From Kingdonia uniflora (Eukaryota; Streptophyta; Magnoliopsida; Ranunculales; Circaeasteraceae), in contig JACGCM010002885.1 in assembly GCA_014058105.1 (NCBI GenBank), positions 620,001 to 684,000 of the forward strand: a DNA stretch of 64,000 nt. The letters are read 5' to 3'. A model generated the notes under the pieces. It was not told the DNA's origin, did not search any database, and worked only from the letters and a program-made list of their open reading frames with translations. Position 1 is the stretch's first letter, and each line of letters begins with the position of its first letter. Shown here piece by piece: positions 12,466 through 23,889 of this stretch. The position numbers and the translations under genes were made by a program.

Positions 12466-12512
12466 ATGGCAGTTGCAAGAACAGGGGTCTTCGTCGATGA
12501 TTATTTTGAATA
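12466..12512 (+). pseudogene. ING2-like PHD-finger gene, exon 1 (separated from the rest)
   Basis: ING proteins bind trimethylated H3K4 through a C-terminal PHD finger and act in histone acetyltransferase complexes in the nucleus. The 47 bases encode MAVARTGVFVDDYFE plus the first bases of a Tyr codon, nearly identical to the known N-terminus of plant ING2 (MAIARTGVYVDDYLEY in Arabidopsis, from memory). The exon stops at the left gaata target duplication of the Athila element. Its donor site, gaat^gtaagg, lies on the far side at 50,276. Exon 2 at 50,368 completes the Tyr codon. I chose this ATG because it gives the family N-terminus. The gene is split by 37.8 kb of TE and has no usable donor next to exon 1. 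Confidence 0.82.
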
Positions 12513-13622
12513 TAATGCGAGATTAACTCGGGATTTAAATACCTCGCTCAAAACTACGGGTGTCGTAATATAATAAGGGTAAGCGGGGGTCAAATCAGCA
12601 GGGAATAAATGTATTAAAAACTAATTTTGCTGATCTAACAAATAACGTTTATTAAACTAATTTTTGGAAAAGGCTAAATGAACTAAAAATCAAATCTAAA
12701 TTACTAACTTGGTAAAAATATAAGGAGAAAAACCTTAGCTTTGGATCATCTCCGACTCAGCTTACTAAAACTATATGAAAATGGTAGGTTTTATCCGCAC
12801 GTAATAGCCATGGCTAGGTCTATCCGGGTCTAAAGATCTAGGGCTTGTGGCTAAAAAGTAATAACTTCGTTGTTCATAGACAAACGGTTCTAGGGTTTAT
12901 AAACTCCTTTCCATGGCTAGGTGGAGAGTATTAACTCTAGTGATCTAGAATTCTTTTTGAGCGTGAAAACAGCCGAATATGACTAATTCGACATCTTCCT
13001 CATATCTGTAGTAACTCTTCGTAATTACAAATCGGAGAATTGAAGATTAATTATATATCTAAACTACTATTAACATCAATTTAACTCACTTCACCGGAGG
13101 CTCAATCCTTACCCTAAGCTAAGGAGACTAGCTCTTCATTAATGGTATTGATCACAGCTTAAATTAAATGCATAAAATAAAAGAGAGAGAGAGAGAAAGA
13201 GGAAAATATACTAAAAAATATAAGCTTTTTTCCTTCCTGAGATTGAGATATGTAAAATACATAGAATTGCTCTCTTATTTATAGAAGATGGGAGAGATTT
13301 GTTTACAATTATGAAACTATATCCCTAAGTAAAGATAAATTCTATCTTATGTTAATCCTTGTAGAGTCCTTCATCATCTTTATTTAATAAAGTAAATCTA
13401 TAAGTACATTGAATATAGACATCTTCCTTGTACCTGAGAGACTGCTGAAGATGCTTCAACTCTTTGTACCTTCTATTAGATGTTTTTTTTTCTACTTATT
13501 AGCTCCAACTGTGATAAGTGCCTGAAAATAAGAAAATGCTACTAACATTAGAAAATAATAAATCGGGATTAACAAAATGATACTTTTAGGTGTATTAATC
13601 CTACGAATTTCTACGTCTATCA
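12513..13622 (-). repeat. Athila 3' LTR (left copy, complete)
   Basis: In element sense it starts TGATAGACGTAGAAATTCG and ends CTCGCATTA (CTCGCATCA in the partner), so its last CA is mutated. It is 1,110 bases. A TATA box (TATAAATA on the minus strand) is at 13,276-13,283. It shows the uninterrupted sequence across the point where the right LTR was opened (near 13,482). Confidence 0.92.
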
Positions 13623-13638
13623 AATACCCCCAAACTTA
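13623..13638 (-). other. Athila polypurine tract
   Basis: On the minus strand AAGTTTGGGGGTATT sits directly before the 3' LTR start TGATAG, the place where plus-strand DNA synthesis is primed. The same AAGTTTGGGGGTA motif recurs inside the element near 14,855 and a shorter form near 15,010. Confidence 0.85.
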
Positions 13639-15280
13639 CCATTTTTCTCGTCCCGAGTAAAATAAAGAAATACAATTAAACTAAGAAAGGAAACCACTTT
13701 CGTAGGACTCACGATTGCATTTAGCATATGCAATAAGCCGTTAAACCCCCAGGTCTCCATGGTGGACGAGTATTGTCTCGTGAGGGTTTGCAGTGACTAT
13801 ACCCACAAAAGTCAATAATAACATTATGGTAATTTTAAATGACAATAGACTTATTTCTTATCAATTTATCCTTATTTAGTTATGGTGAAAATGTACAAGC
13901 AGGAAATTTCTTAAAACTTATTATTCTCCAAGTATACCATAAAATATATTGTACTTATTCGAAACTAGAGATACTACCTCATGATTAAAAGGAAATTTAA
14001 GTATTTTACCAGATATATTTGAGTGTATTGTGAAGATAGTTTTATTGCTTAATACGTTGTCTAAAATCATTGAGTCAGTGTATAGTAGTTGAGTACTTAC
14101 TGGAATAAATTTAACGGTCAGTTTGAGAAGTGCATTCGTCAATTTTACTTCCCGGTATCTTATTTTTCATCGCCTTTTTGAGTACATTATTTCTTAGTAA
14201 AGTCTCCGTAACAAGGAGTTTTTAGTCGACAATCCTCGCCAGTTGGCTAAGGTTGTTAGGGTTTGGTGCCCCTTCGTGACCTAGACTCAGGATTCTCACA
14301 AGTAACATCTTACGTGCTCCTTTTACATAGTTCATGGTCATACTCGAGATTGGTGATAATTTTTTCTTTTTCAGTTCTTAATCATGCGAGTAGCCTTACA
14401 GCGTGAAAGTTTTTAGAGCAACTTTAGTTTTTTTTACTTTTTGTTTTTATACTTTCGAGAATGAACTTATTCTTAGGCAGTTTTCTCCCTTAGAGCGAAA
14501 TATTCTTAACATAAATACTAGATTTCCCTAGAACTGGTCAATAACCTATCAAATGAATCAATTACAAATCTATAGTGAAGTAGAAGTTTTCAAAATATAC
14601 CACGTTAATCTTGAATTAGTCGATAATTAAAAGATAGTACATCTAACTTAAAATGGTGTGCAAAATAGTTTAGTGTATACTTGTAAACTTTTAAGTTTTT
14701 GGTTTCTTTGTAGACTTATTCAGATTTCCCAACTAATATTTATGTCAAAATAAATTCAATCTAAATGTTAGAAATTTATCAAAAGTGCATCATAAATTAC
14801 CAAGAGTGTCATTATTTCACTTTTCTTTAAAAATATTTAAAAAATGATTTTCCTACCCCCAAACTTCAATGAAATATTGTCCCTAATATTGAAGAACAAA
14901 ACAAATATAAATTGGAAAAGAAAATTTGAATTTCTCACCTGAATGTGCCGTGGGTTGCCTCACAGAAAGCGTTAAGTTTACGTCTTCAGCCAGACAAAAC
15001 TCCTGTACCCCCAAACTTATGTGAAGTTAAGGAATTATTTGGGGATGGGTAATTCCCTATATTCGGGCTCGCAATGATCTATATTAGGGAAATGTTCTAA
15101 AGGGATTGCCTTGAGATAAGGCTTAAGTCGTTGGCCATTAACGTTGAAAGTTTTCCCAGTATGATAATTTTTTATTTTAGTTTAACAATTTTGGTGTATG
15201 CTTACAACTTCAAACAGGCCATGCTAACGGGTTTGTAATTTTCCAAGAAAAGGACGCAGCTTTGAGTTAAATAATAAGAC
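13639..15280 (-). other. Athila 3' noncoding region
   Basis: Between integrase and the polypurine tract lie 1.6 kb without a believable gene. Some Athila elements carry an envelope-like ORF here; I see none, only AT-rich sequence and two internal polypurine-like motifs (about 14,855 and 15,010). Confidence 0.6.
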
Positions 15281-15283
15281 TTT

Positions 15284-16260
15284 TTATCCTTGTGTAAAGA
15301 TTTTTTGGACTATATGTTTATCATGATATATTTTGGTCTGATCCTTATAGATTTTAGCATTTTCGTACGCCTCTTGTCTTATTTCTTCTAACTCACTTAG
15401 TTGAAGTTTCTGATGAAGTTCAACTGCGTCTATTTGAAAATTAAATCTCTTAATTGCCAAGTAAGCTTTATGTTCCAATTCCACTAGCAAGTGACAAGCT
15501 TTGCCAAAAACACATCTATATGGCGACATTCCAATCAGGGTTTTGTAACTAGTCCGATAAGCCTAATGAACATCATTAAGATGGGTGGACCAATCTTTAC
15601 GATCTGGTCGGACAGTTTTCTCTAAAATTCTTTTTATCTCTCGATTTGAAACCTCTACTTGCCCACTTGTCTATGCATGATATAAGGTGACAGCTTTATG
15701 AGTAAAGCCATATTTTTGCATAAGACTTTTAAAATAACAATTTCAAAAATGAGTTCCACCATCATTTATAATTGTACGAGGTGTACCAAATCGGACTAAA
15801 ATGTTATCGTTTAAAAAGTAAATTATGACAGCGTGATCATTTGTCTGACATAGTATAGCTTCCACCTATTTAAAAACATAGTCAACTGCTACTAAGATCC
15901 ACAAATAACCATTAGACACTGGAAATGGACCCATAAAGTCAATGACCCAGACATTAAAAATTGTAACCTCTAAAATGTTGTTAAGAATGGTAACATCGCG
16001 AACAATGGTCGTAAGTGTCCTTAAATAAAGTAGGCCAATAAAAACTACATTGAAGTACTTTATTAACCGTTCTACGGGGTCCAAAATGACCACCATCATC
16101 TTGAAGACATTTTTAAAAATTTGGAATGCCATTTTTTGGGACACAACGATGAATCACTAGGTCAGTGCCAACTTTAAATAAATAAAGATCCTCCCAGATA
16201 AATCGTCGAGAGATTGTTTTAAATCTCTTTTGATCTTATCTGCTTAAATATGGTGGTATG
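15284..16260 (-). pseudogene. Athila integrase
   Basis: The enzyme inserts the element into the chromosome. At 16,144-15,866 I read [19 protein letters not shown], which contains the first catalytic Asp of the core as in Athila ([11 protein letters not shown]). At 15,529-15,284 [20 protein letters not shown] and [18 protein letters not shown] form the characteristic C-terminal part. The stretch between has stops in all frames, and the zinc-binding N-terminus near 16,200 is degraded. It lies downstream of RNase H in the normal Gypsy order. Confidence 0.85.
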
Positions 16261-16289
16261 TACCATGCAGCTATGTAATTTAAAATGTC

Positions 16290-17026
16290 GGCAAACCAGG
16301 GTGCCCTATTAATATGCATTAACTGTTCATCGGAAAAATGCTCAGGAATAGGAAGGTCTTCGTTAATGTGGTTAACTATCAAACATGATAAATGGTCGAC
16401 AACAACGTTTTCTTTTCTTTTTTTATCACGTATTTTGAGGTCAAATTCTTGGAGTAAAAGGATCCAACGGATAAGACGTGGTTTAACGTTTTTTTTATTA
16501 AGAAGATATCAAAGGGCTGAATGGTCAGAGTACACGATGACGTTTGACCATAAAATATATGACCGAAATTTTTCTAAAGCGAAGACGATGGCTAACAACT
16601 CATTTTTAGTCGTCAAAATTTTTCTAAAGTGAAGACGGTGGCTAACAACTCATTTTTAGTCATCGTATAATTAATTTGGGCATCATTCAGTGTTTTACTC
16701 ACATATCAAATGACATGGGGTACTTTTTTAAAATGTTGTCCTAACACGACACCTACGACATAATTTGTGGCGTCACACATAATTTCAAAGTGCAAAGTCC
16801 AATCGGGTGGCTGGATAATCGGTGATGTGGTCAATGATGACTTAAGTGTTTCAAAAGACTTGTGACATTTATCGTTAAAATCAAAATGGATGTATTTAGC
16901 ATGTAAATTGCATAAAGGTCGTAAGATTTTGCTAAAGTCTCTAATGAATCGTCGATAAAATCCTACATGCCCGAGGAATGCGCGAGCGTCCTTCACTATT
17001 TTAGGAGGAGGTAGAGATGAAATCAA
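16290..17026 (-). pseudogene. Athila RNase H region
   Basis: It degrades the RNA strand during reverse transcription. The segment at 17,026-16,706 (KDARAFLGHVGFYRRFIRDF) is the RT thumb/connection, followed by the RNase H start around FEIMCDATNYVVGVVLGQ, which holds the first catalytic Asp. Further down, at about 16,510-16,310, [20 protein letters not shown] and VDHLS are the end of the domain. A duplicated 60-base patch near 16,560-16,660 (tttttctaaag...aactcatttttagtc twice) interrupts it. Confidence 0.82.
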
Positions 17027-17049
17027 ATTAATTTGGCTTTATCAACTTC

Positions 17050-17745
17050 TATCCCCATAGATGATATCAAATAGCCGAGTACTATTCCTTGATTTATCAT
17101 AAAATGATATTTTTCTCAATTTAGGACTAGGTTTTTCTCTTTACATCGGATCAAGATCAATTCTAAGTGTAGAAGACATTCATCAAATGTGAAGCCATAA
17201 ATGAAAAAGTTATCCATGAAGACCTCTAAGAACTTTTCTACCATATCTGGGAAAATACTTAACATATATCGTTGAAAGGTCGCAGGTGTATTGCATAGGC
17301 CAAAAGGCATGCGACGATAGGCAAAAGTTCCAAATGGGTAAGTAAAAGTGGCTTTATCTTGGTCTTTGGGGGCTACAGAAATTTGGTTGTATCCTGAATG
17401 ACGAGCTAAACGTTTTAATATTTGATCCATGAATGGTAATGGGAAATGGTCTTTTCGAGTAGACGCGTTCAGCTTTCGGTAATTAATACAAACTCGCCAT
17501 CCTATCTGAGTACGGGTGGGTAATAGTTCATTGTCTGCATTCTTGACGACAATAATACTTATTTTCTTAGGTACCACTTGGATTGGGCATACCCAAGAGC
17601 TCTCTGAGATGGAATAAATAATACCCGCATCAAGAAGCTTCATAATTTCTGCCTTTACTACCTTCTTCATTACAAGGTTCACACGTCGTTGTGGTTCTCG
17701 AGATGTTTTGGATCCTTCCTCTAAATATATCCTATGGATAACCAC
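17050..17745 (-). pseudogene. Athila reverse transcriptase core
   Basis: This is a 209-codon open stretch, MVIHRIYLEEGSKTSREPQ onwards, with LLDAGIIYSISESSWVCP, GWRVCINYRKLNASTRKDHF and FAYRRMPFGLCNTPATFQR, all Athila signatures. Two active-site defects are visible. The YCFLDG-type block with the first catalytic Asp is deleted between LARH and SGYNQI, and the usual FMDD reads FMDN. So even this open frame could not give an active enzyme. It is the longest intact piece of the element. Confidence 0.92.
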
Positions 17746-17835
17746 TGATGGGCTTATTCTTTTTATATCTGCTATTGACTATCCATTTGCTTCTTTGTGG
17801 ATGTCTTGTATTATAAGGAGTTTATTTTCCTGATC

Positions 17836-18303
17836 TTAGTCCAATGAAGATGAAATAATAACAGGAAGAGTTTTGTTAGGCCCGAGGAGCCGATATCCTA
17901 GATTATCTAAATGTACTTTAAGATCAAGCTTTGGTGTTAACACAATAGAAGGAACTGGGGGGTTAGAAGATATAGGGAGTGACTCGAATTTGGGAGTATA
18001 TCGATGAAGAAGAGTGTATGTAGGAGGATTATTTTCAAGAATAGTTAAAATATCTTTTAGGATTGGCTTGCGAATACCAATGGAGTTATCCTCCAGACAA
18101 TCTTCTAAAAGGTCGTCCCTAGAATGTTCGGAGATAATGGTACTTATCATATTACACTCTTCAGCGGAATCCTGATATTGCCTCATGGCATTAAAAATGT
18201 TCAGTTCCAAGGTCATGTTGCCGAATGCTAGGTTCAGTATTCCATTTCAACAATTGATTATAGCGTTTGAAGTAGCTAGGAAAGGTTGATCTAAAATAAT
18301 GGG
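17836..18303 (-). pseudogene. Athila protease-RT spacer
   Basis: The frame at 18,216-17,836 ends NKTLPVIISSSLD, the conserved Athila linker (ETLPVIIASSL) before RT. Its upstream continuation near 18,300-18,216 reads PIILDQPFLATSNAIINC and GNMTLELNIFNAM, the part just after the protease. The hAT transposon starts directly before this PIIL, between it and the HGQI at 21,770. Confidence 0.82.
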
Positions 18304-18971
18304 GATTTGTCTAGTGGTGAAGCTAGGGGGACGAAATGACCACACTGACTTAAAAATCTCATACATATATATTTTTTGGTTTCAACCCCTGCATGCGCTA
18401 ACAAGCTTTGACCCCACTAATGAGTTGTACTATTTAGCTTGACTTGTTAAAAAGTTAAATACTCTCAGCTTTAAATTAGCAATTTCCCTTTTAACTTACT
18501 GAAAATTAAATACAAATCTTTTTGTTTGTTTTTATGGATTCTTAACACTTAGTTTGGGAAAAAATAAAAAATAGCCCACCCCAAAAAACCTAATTTTCAC
18601 TATCGTTAAAGTTTAAGCGCTCTTATTTCGAGGTGTAGAAGTTGTTAATAACACATTAAGGAGGGGATTTTCAATTCTTTGTATAGTGAGTCTTCTTCCA
18701 CCTTTTCTTAAGGTACTTTTTATTCCTTTTTCTCTCTAAATACATATAGTTATTATTGAACTCTTTGACATAATAACATCCGTAGGGTTTTAGTTATAGT
18801 AATTTGGGATTTATTGATTAAAAAACATGTAGTTATTAATTAATTCGATTCCCATATTCCCGCAAAAATCGTACTGAAAATTAACCGTATTAAGTAACGT
18901 TAATAAACTTATATTATATCCCCAAACATCTCATTTATATTTGATGTATATTAATTTCATATAATTTATTT

Positions 18972-21532
18972 GTGTTGTATAAAATGAGTTTATTTGACTA
19001 TTACAAAAGAAAGTCGTCTCGCGATGCATTACTTCCTACTCAAGGAAATATCGATCAACAACTTCCTACTCAAGGGAATACCGATCAATTGCTTCCTACT
19101 CAAGGAAATATTGATAAACAACTTCCTACTCAAGGGAATAAAGATCAATCGCTTCCTACACATAGAAATCCAATTTCACCGCCTTCAACGCAACAAAAGA
19201 TTGTTTATAAGCAAGTCGAACCAAGCTCAAAGGGCAAGCATATAGAGATTGATTTATCAAAGCCTTCGGCAGATCCTGGTTTGCGAATCTCAATTTTAAA
19301 ATATCATCCAAATGATCAAGATTCAGTTTGAAGATCATATCTGCAAAATGGTCCATGTCAACCTCGTGACTACAATTTTCCTCAAACATTCAAGAGTGGA
19401 GCTTTTAGGCGCTTTAACATGAAATGGTTTGATGAGTTCCCTGGTTGGTTGGAATATAAAGAAAAAAACGATGCTACTTATTGTTTATTTTGTTATCTTT
19501 TTAAGAAAGATAATAATGACCAAAGCGGGGGTGAATCTTTCACATCAAAGGGATTTGATAGCTAGAATATGAAGGAAAGATTACAAATTCATGTAGAAGG
19601 GGTTAGCAGTGCTCATAACTGGGCATATAAAAAATGTGAGAACTTATTAAATCTGGAGCAAAATAATCATACTCGAATCGTGAAGCAGAATGATGAAAAT
19701 CTAGATGATTACTGGATGCGTCTTACTGCATCAGTCGATACAATCCAATTTCTTCTAAAGCAAGGATTATCTTTCCTGGGTCATGATGAGTCAGAAGAAT
19801 CAAACAACAAAAGGAACATTTTGGAATTTCTACAGTATACTACTTATCACAATGAAATGATTGCAAAATCAGTTCTGAAGAACGCACCTGAAAATGATAA
19901 GCTAGTTTCATCTGATATTCAAAAGGATATTGTGAAAGCCATTATAAATGTGACAATAAAATCTATCCTTAAAGACCTCGAAAGTAATCCATTTTCAATT
20001 TTAATTGACGAATCTCGAGATATTTTTATTAAAGAGCAGATGGCTATCGTCATACGTTATGTTGATGAGAGGAGATGGGTGATTAAAAGATTTTAGGTAT
20101 TGCTCATATTAGTGAGACTACTTCGGCAACATTAAAGGCGATGATTAATGAACTTTTTGCTAAGCATAAATTGAGTATATCAAAATTACGAGGACAAGGT
20201 TATGATGAAGCAAGTAATATGCAAGGTGAATTTAAGGGCCTTAAGACAGTGATTCTAAATGAGAACAAATAAGCTTATTATGTACATTGTTTTGTTCATC
20301 AACTTCAGTTGGCACTTGTAGCTGTGGCAAAAAATTAGAGTCAAATAGTATCATTCTTTAACATGGTTACATGTGCATAGAATATTGTCGGTGGTTCATG
20401 TAAACGTCAGGATATTCTTTGTCACGAACAAGCAGCTAAAGTTATTGAAGAATTAGAAGCAAATGAACGTCAAAGTGGTCGGGGGTTGAATCAGAAGGCA
20501 AGTTTTAAACATCCCGGAGATACCCTTTGGGGGTCATATTATGGTACTCTAGTGATCTTGATTGATATGTTTTCATCCATATTTAAAGTGCTTGATATTG
20601 TCGCGATTTATGGCTCAAGCTCATGTCAAAAGGGCGAAGCAGGTAAATTTTTTGAATCCATGCAATTTTTTGAGTTTGTCTCAGCGCTCTTTCTTATGAA
20701 AAATATATTTGCATTAACTAATGAGTTGTTAAAGGCATTATAACGAAAAGATCTGGATATCGTAAATGCAATGAATTTGGTTAAAGTTGTCAATGAAAGA
20801 TTCTAAAAGATGTGAGATAATGGATGAGATTCGCTTTTAAAGGAAGTTACTACTCATTGTAGCAAACATAAAATCCTAACACCTATCATGAGCGATGAGT
20901 TTATACCTAAAGGTCGATCACGGCGTTATGCCAACATAAGTACAAATGAACAATATTGCCGTTCTGAATTGTTCAACATTTGCTTAGATCATCAACTTAT
21001 GGAGCTAAATGATCATTTTTATTAAGTGAACACTGAACTGCTTCTTTGTATGACATGTTTGAGCTCCAAAGATTCATTTTCTACTTTTGATAAGGAAAGA
21101 TTAATTCGCCTTGCCGAGTTCTATGAAGCCGATTTTTCTCCAGTGGATATCATATTTCTTTCAGATCAACTTTAAACCTATATTGATGATGTGCGTCCAA
21201 AGATTCAGTTTACAGGTTTGAAAGGAATTGGTGATCTTGCTAAGGTGATGGTTACAATGATAAAAGATAAAGTATTTCCCTTGGTTTATTCACTTATAAC
21301 TTTGACATTAGTTCTACCGGTTGCCACTGCTACAGTTGAGAAAGTTTTTTTAGCTATGCGTATTATAAAGAACTATATGCGTAATAGGATAGGGGATGAT
21401 TGGTTGAATGACTGTATGGTTGCATACATCGAAAAGGAAACCCTCAAAGATATCACGGATGAAATGATTATGCAATATTTTCAAACTATGAATACTCGTC
21501 GATTCAAGTTAAAAGGATTGAAAACTTGTTAA
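18972..21532 (+). pseudogene. hAT transposase (TTF-type zinc finger / DUF4371 / hATC)
   Basis: The enzyme cuts and pastes the element. Order: MSLFDYYKRKSS start; five decapeptide repeats of LPTQGNIDQQ type (about 19,029-19,180); a TTF-type zinc finger around 19,400-19,560 (FNMKWFDEFPGWLEYKEK, CLFCYLF); a DUF4371-like region at 19,569-20,096 (SSDIQKDIVKAI; FSILIDESRDI); and a C-terminal hAT dimerisation domain at 21,300-21,450 (LPVATATVEKVFLAMRIIK). The family is often annotated as zinc finger MYM-type protein 1-like. Stops at about 19,329, 19,563, 20,094 and beyond show it is dead. The promoter-side 660 bases contain no gene. Confidence 0.9.
19029..19180 (+). repeat. 30-base coding tandem repeat in the hAT transposase N-terminus
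   Basis: Five units begin cttcctactcaagg and give LPTQGNIDQQ, LPTQGNTDQL, LPTQGNIDKQ, LPTQGNKDQS and a diverged last one. They follow the start of the protein and precede the zinc finger. The role is unknown; they are probably a flexible linker. Confidence 0.85.
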
Positions 21533-21769
21533 AGACATTGGGGGATTTTTTTTCTTCTTAAAAACTTCTATATTTATGATTCAATCTATTTTTTTTTTGT
21601 TTTTTGATCTTCCACTAGCTAATAAAATAATTTTTTTTAATCTAATAAAGATATTTTGTTATTTTTTATATTAATGTTGTATTTATTATTTGCAAGCAAA
21701 ATTTAATAAAGTCTACAGTAGGCTTTGACCCTACTAGGTAAAGTTCCTGGCTTCACCTCTGGATTTGGC

Positions 21770-22504
21770 CATGGACATTCGAAATCGGTAGTGTATCAAG
21801 GACTACAAAATCTACTAGAAAGTAAAATTTGTTCACCTTAATTGTCACATCCTCAACAATATCCCTTACAATTTTGGTGGATCTATCAGCGAGTTAAAGT
21901 TGTATCCTGGTGGGCTTAAGTTCTCCTAAATCGAGGTCCTCATAAACACAAAATGGAATAAGGTTTACCCTAGCCCCTAAATCAAGGAGGGCATGCTGGA
22001 TATAGTGTTTTCCTATTACTAAGGGAATGGTGGGACATCCTGGGTCCTTTTGTTTGATCGGAATTTCAAATGGTAGAACATAGCTAACTTGTTCAACACT
22101 AAAGGAATTCTTCCTAACACCAGTTCTACGTTTCATTGTACACAGTTCTTTAAGGAATTTATAGAACCTGATCGATAGAGTCCAAGAGTAGAATGTTAAA
22201 CCATACTTGTTTAAATAACTCGAGAATATCTTTTAGGCCTTCATTCTTTTTGGCAAGAGCAAGTCGGTATGGGAATAGGGTCCTAGACACATGATGCTTG
22301 TCTACTAGGTCCGGTAAAGTTTGAACATGGTGTGGCTTAGATGTTACTAATTTGGGTTGGCTAGATGCTAGATTTTCATGGGCTTTTCCTGAGATTTGGG
22401 AACCAAATTACTCTTAGTTGACGGCATAGGGTCAGGTCCGGTTTCTGTAGTTCTCTTATTCTTAAGGGTCATAATTACTTGAGCAGTTTTAATGTTCTCA
22501 GGTG
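21770..22504 (-). pseudogene. Athila gag C-terminus and aspartic protease
   Basis: At 22,136-21,894 the frame reads KDPGCPTIPLVIGKHYIQ and HALLDLGARVNLIPF; the catalytic D-L-G-A is intact. It continues as EDVTIKVNKFYFLVDFVVLD to HGQI where the hAT element cuts it. Upstream, at about 22,505-22,380, IKTAQVIMTLKNKRTTETG is the gag-protease linker (ITLRSGK in intact Athila). Upstream again the chromovirus-like element splits it from gag. Confidence 0.82.
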
Positions 22505-22509
22505 AGCTC

Positions 22510-22983
22510 TGTTGGGTATTATTCTATAATACGAATAGAGAAACCCTAATTAGCAGAAAAGTACAAAGAACAAACCAATTGGTTGGGAAAAATCTCTCTA
22601 GAGCTTCAATTGCTTAATTAAAATCAATTACAACTAAATTCTTCTCAAACCCTAAGTCTCTCTCTTAGAATTATATTAATCTAACATCTAAGATCCTCTA
22701 ATCTTGCCTAGCATTGCCCCTTTTATAGGGTTACAAGTTCCTAGTTATAAAATATGACAAATATGCCCTTAAACGCCTAAAGAAATAGGCTGAATCGCAC
22801 CTCTGTTTAAACATAACAAGTCTCTATTCGAATAAAAAAGTGTATTCGAACAGATAATTTATGTATTCGAATAAAATACCTTAAATACCTGTTCATTCGA
22901 ACAAAAAGAAAAGTTTGTTCGAATAAACCTTAATTCGTTTGAACGACTTGGAAATTTTTTCACAAAAACCTCCCTGAGGATCA
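22510..22983 (-). repeat. 3' LTR of the chromovirus-like element
   Basis: In element sense it starts TGATCC and ends CCCAACA. The TATA box on the minus strand is at 22,720-22,727. Several ttcgaa-bearing short repeats (attcgaataaa, attcgaacaaa) fill its U3 part. Confidence 0.8.
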
Positions 22984-23159
22984 TGGCTCTACCCTTTAAG
23001 AGCCTTGAGATCCTGCTCAAGCTAGAACTCAAGATGTGGGAATGCGGCTATGCCCATTTCCCTACTGTACCACTTCGACGTACTAAGTAGCTGACCCTTC
23101 TTCCCAACTTGGAATGACTCAATACCACCCCATCTTCTAATATGAACTTTCCTCTCTAG

Positions 23160-23880
23160 AATACCATTCTTCTACAACTGATCTTCTCCTTCCATCCATA
23201 AGTCATCAACTGACGGTAGGCGAGTGTTGATTGTAGAATCTTCATCAAAAAGAGATGGCTTAAACAGCTTCAAATGCTCGACATTAATCACCGAATACAT
23301 CTGCATAGAAGGTGACAAATCTAATTCATACTCACATGTCTTGCCTTGCAGCAACTTTCGGCGAAACACACTACGCCCCTAGGGATCATCATATCCTGTA
23401 ACATACTCTGACGTAATAATAGGTTGTATCTGCATATAATCCAACATAGCGGATGTAGTTGGTAATGGGGGTCGAGATAACCTATCAGCCATTTTATTAT
23501 CCACTCCCTTTTTATACTGTATAATCAAGTAGAATTGTTAGAGATACGACATTCCCTTCATTTAACGAGCTTGCTGTAGCATGGACTGTGTAGCTAAAAA
23601 TTGGAACAGTTTGTAATCAGAATGTACCACAACCTTCTCTTGTAACTTCCCTATGTCGGTTTGTTACTTATTAGACGTTGTCATTACAGACAACACTCTA
23701 GCCGATGTACCCTCTTGAACCGGTCAAACCAATAATACAAAATTGCCACTCGCATTAACCAACCGCTTCACCTGAGTCGCTATTCCTAAATTATTTATGG
23801 TGACATGCTCCTTACAAGCATTGATGTAGAACTTCTTTCCCTCCTTCACAAGACGATACTTGCGAGCTCTACGGTAATGA
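23160..23880 (-). pseudogene. Chromovirus-like pol fragments (protease linker, RNase H, integrase C-terminus)
   Basis: Going leftwards: YRRARKYRLVKEGKKFYIN and a following PVQEGTSARVL look like the protease-RT linker. Near 23,630-23,470 VVVHSDYKLFQFLATQSML and KKGVDNKMADRLSR are the end of RNase H. At 23,369-23,172 YELDLSPSMQMYSVINVEHL ends an integrase of Gypsy type (HVSLLK-like block). RT and most of integrase are missing, so a large internal deletion occurred. Lineage within Gypsy is tentative. Confidence 0.6.
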
Positions 23881-23889
23881 ATTATACCT

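Larger units (their letters stand above)
18312..21761 (+). mobile_element. hAT DNA transposon, 3.45 kb, nested in Athila
   Basis: Terminal inverted repeats: TAGTGGTGAAGCTAGG at the left and, on the opposite strand of the right end, CAGAGGTGAAGCCAGG. The flanks gatttgtc (18,304-18,311) and gatttggc (21,762-21,769) form the 8-bp target duplication typical of hAT, with one change. Removing the element restores the Athila protease reading HGQIPIIL. The single transposase gene is plus-strand and broken. Confidence 0.93.

Noticed and set aside
13639..15280. Possible envelope-like gene in the Athila 3' region
   Set aside because: No open frame, signal peptide or membrane segment could be read on the element strand.
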